Below, one piece after another: positions 16,161-17,511 of a stretch of DNA of 17,511 nucleotides. Positions within the stretch are counted from its first letter, which is position 1, and every line of letters starts with the position of its first letter. The notes beneath the pieces were generated by a model. That model was not told the DNA's origin. It ran no database searches and worked only from the letters and a program-made list of their open reading frames with translations. The stretch covers positions 1 through 17,511 of the forward strand of contig JAUNCV010000022.1 of assembly GCA_030526445.1 (NCBI GenBank). Direction: 5' to 3'. The position numbers and the translations under genes were made by a program. The DNA is from Bacteroidales bacterium. Lineage in GTDB: Bacteria > Bacteroidota > Bacteroidia > Bacteroidales > UBA3663.

Positions 16161-17426
16161 ATGAAAAAGATTTTCAGTCTTCTGTTTTTCTCTTTAGCAG
16201 CCTTATCAGTACAGGCACAGACCTCTCGCGAGGAGGTTTGTGCCAATCTTGACAAGGCGGGTGGCGTTTATCTGGTTTATCCCGAACCCACCGAGGCACT
16301 TACCCCTGCCCCTAAAGGTTACGCACCTTTCTACATCAGCCACTATGCACGTCACGGTTCGCGCTATCTCATTAGCGATCGTGACTATGGCTGGGTCATG
16401 ACTTTGCTCGAAAAGGCTCAGAAGCAGCAGGCACTTTCAGCCTTTGGTCAGGAGGTGCTCGAGCGTTTGCACAACATCTGGCCTTTGGTCGAAGGCCGTG
16501 GTGGCGACCTCACCCCAAAGGGTGTTCGTCAGCATCAGGGCATTGCCGAGCGCATGTATCGCAACTTCCCAGCTGTCTTCAAGGGCGACCGAAGCGTGTC
16601 GGCTCGCTCCACTGTGGTGTTGCGTTGTGCCATGAGTATGACCGCTTTTGGCGATCAGCTCAAGGGTCTCGCTCCTAACCTCTCAATCAGCTATGAGGCT
16701 AGTGAGAAGTATATGAACTATCTCAACTATCATGCCGATGAGGCCAACCTCTTCACCCATCGCCAGAATGGTCCTTGGGTGTGCGAGTATCAGAAGTTTG
16801 CGCGCGAACGTCTGCACCCAGAGCGCATGGTTTCGGCTCTCTTCTCAAGTCAGGACTTCATCCGTCGCAATGTCAATGAGATTGACCTCATGTGGGGCTT
16901 CTATTGGATTGCTGTCGATATGCAGGACATTGATACCGACATCCGCTTCTATGATGTCTTTACTCCCGATGAGATGTTCGAGCTCTGGCAGTGCAACAGC
17001 TACTGTTTCTATGCCAGCGATGCCAACCACACCGGTAGCCGTGGTCTCACTGTGGGCAATGCCAAGAACCTGCTTCGCAACATTGTTGAGAGTGCTGACG
17101 AGGCCATTGCCGACAACAGCAAGGCAGCTACCTTCCGTTTCGGTCACGATGGCAACGTGATTCCTTTGCTCGCTATTCTCGGCATCGAAGACTTCAATGT
17201 TGAGCTCTCGGGCCCAGAAAAAGCGTATGAGAAGTGGGCCGACTTCAAGGCTGCACCTATGGCTGCCAATGTGCAGATTGTTTTCTTCCGCAACAAGGCA
17301 AACCATGTCATTGTCAAAGTGCTTCACAATGAGCGTGAGGTGCATATTCCTGTCAAGACCGACAACTTCCCATACTATAATTGGACCGATGTCAGAGATT
17401 TCTATCTCTCCATTCTTCAGAAATAG
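16161..17426 (+). CDS. Secreted histidine acid phosphatase (histidine phosphatase superfamily, branch 2)
   Basis: This 421-residue protein carries a Sec signal peptide (MKKIFSLLFFSLAALSVQAQ) and is probably periplasmic. The phosphate-binding motif RHGSR lies at residues 64-68, with His65 as the predicted nucleophile. Further conserved arginines are in ARSTVVLRC (Arg149, Arg155). The C-terminal proton-donor motif is FGHDGN (His329-Asp330), placing it in the branch that includes phytases, acid phosphatases and multiple inositol polyphosphate phosphatases. The Pro usually following RHGxRx is replaced (RHGSRYL), and the donor is HD and not the HAE of MINPP-type enzymes, so phytase activity is not assured. 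The ATG is 12 bp after the susD stop, so it belongs to the second Sus-type operon. A phosphatase as the only enzyme in a susCD operon suggests a phosphorylated substrate; this is inference. A terminator follows 37 bp after the stop. Confidence 0.92.
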   Translation: MKKIFSLLFFSLAALSVQAQTSREEVCANLDKAGGVYLVYPEPTEALTPAPKGYAPFYISHYARHGSRYLISDRDYGWVMTLLEKAQKQQALSAFGQEVLERLHNIWPLVEGRGGDLTPKGVRQHQGIAERMYRNFPAVFKGDRSVSARSTVVLRCAMSMTAFGDQLKGLAPNLSISYEASEKYMNYLNYHADEANLFTHRQNGPWVCEYQKFARERLHPERMVSALFSSQDFIRRNVNEIDLMWGFYWIAVDMQDIDTDIRFYDVFTPDEMFELWQCNSYCFYASDANHTGSRGLTVGNAKNLLRNIVESADEAIADNSKAATFRFGHDGNVIPLLAILGIEDFNVELSGPEKAYEKWADFKAAPMAANVQIVFFRNKANHVIVKVLHNEREVHIPVKTDNFPYYNWTDVRDFYLSILQK

Positions 17427-17463
17427 TTGTTAGTAAAATTGCATAAAGTTTGAATTTTCCGGG

Positions 17464-17506
17464 CGGCAGTAAGCTTTTCATGTTGGCTTGCTGCCGTTTT
17501 CGTTTT
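17464..17506 (+). terminator. Rho-independent terminator after the phosphatase gene
   Basis: CGGCAGTAAGC (17464-17474) pairs with GCTTGCTGCCG (17486-17496) over 11 bp with one T-G wobble, with an 11-base loop, followed by TTTTCGTTTT. It closes the second operon at the right edge of the window. Confidence 0.9.
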
Positions 17507-17511
17507 AGTTC

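Overview
The window looks like chromosomal DNA of a Bacteroidota gut or rumen type organism, most likely a Prevotella-like member of the Bacteroidales. The evidence is two SusC/SusD-type outer-membrane pairs, lipoproteins with acidic residues right after the lipobox cysteine, and three promoters of the Bacteroidota form (TTTG, a spacer of about 20 bases, then TAnnTTTG). Intergenic DNA is AT-rich and every supported gene lies on the + strand.

Layout. (1) 1-263: the 3' end of a TlpA/thioredoxin-like gene, closed by a strong terminator. (2) 490-9058: a compact polysaccharide-utilisation-type locus. It has its own promoter, a SusC-like TonB-dependent transporter, a SusD-like lipoprotein, a surface lipoprotein with two FN3-like domains and a DUF4957/DUF5123-type beta-helix, and a secreted GH43 glycosidase. 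A stem-loop with a T-tract sits directly before the GH43 gene and probably limits its expression. (3) 9066-11205: an apparently unrelated housekeeping gene with its own promoter, a 7TM-HD phosphohydrolase of the PgpH (c-di-AMP phosphodiesterase) family. (4) 11303-17506: a second SusC/SusD operon ending in a secreted histidine acid phosphatase, with a terminator at the right edge.

How the genes work together. In the first locus the SusC/SusD pair and the FN3/beta-helix lipoprotein would capture and import an oligosaccharide at the outer membrane, and GH43 would remove arabinosyl or xylosyl side chains. The target is probably plant hemicellulose or pectin; this is inference. In the second locus a transporter pair followed 12 bp later by a phosphatase suggests uptake or dephosphorylation of a phosphorylated organic compound.

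The main anomaly is the second susC. As sequenced it is broken twice: a TAA stop at codon 3 of an otherwise textbook signal peptide, and a perfect 5-bp tandem duplication (CAAGC twice) near codon 838 that shifts the frame. Removing one copy and reading through the stop restores a 1003-residue SusC ending in the usual aromatic C-terminus. The SusD and phosphatase genes downstream are intact. No RNA genes, insertion sequences, CRISPR arrays or PUL regulators (HTCS, ECF/anti-sigma) were seen.
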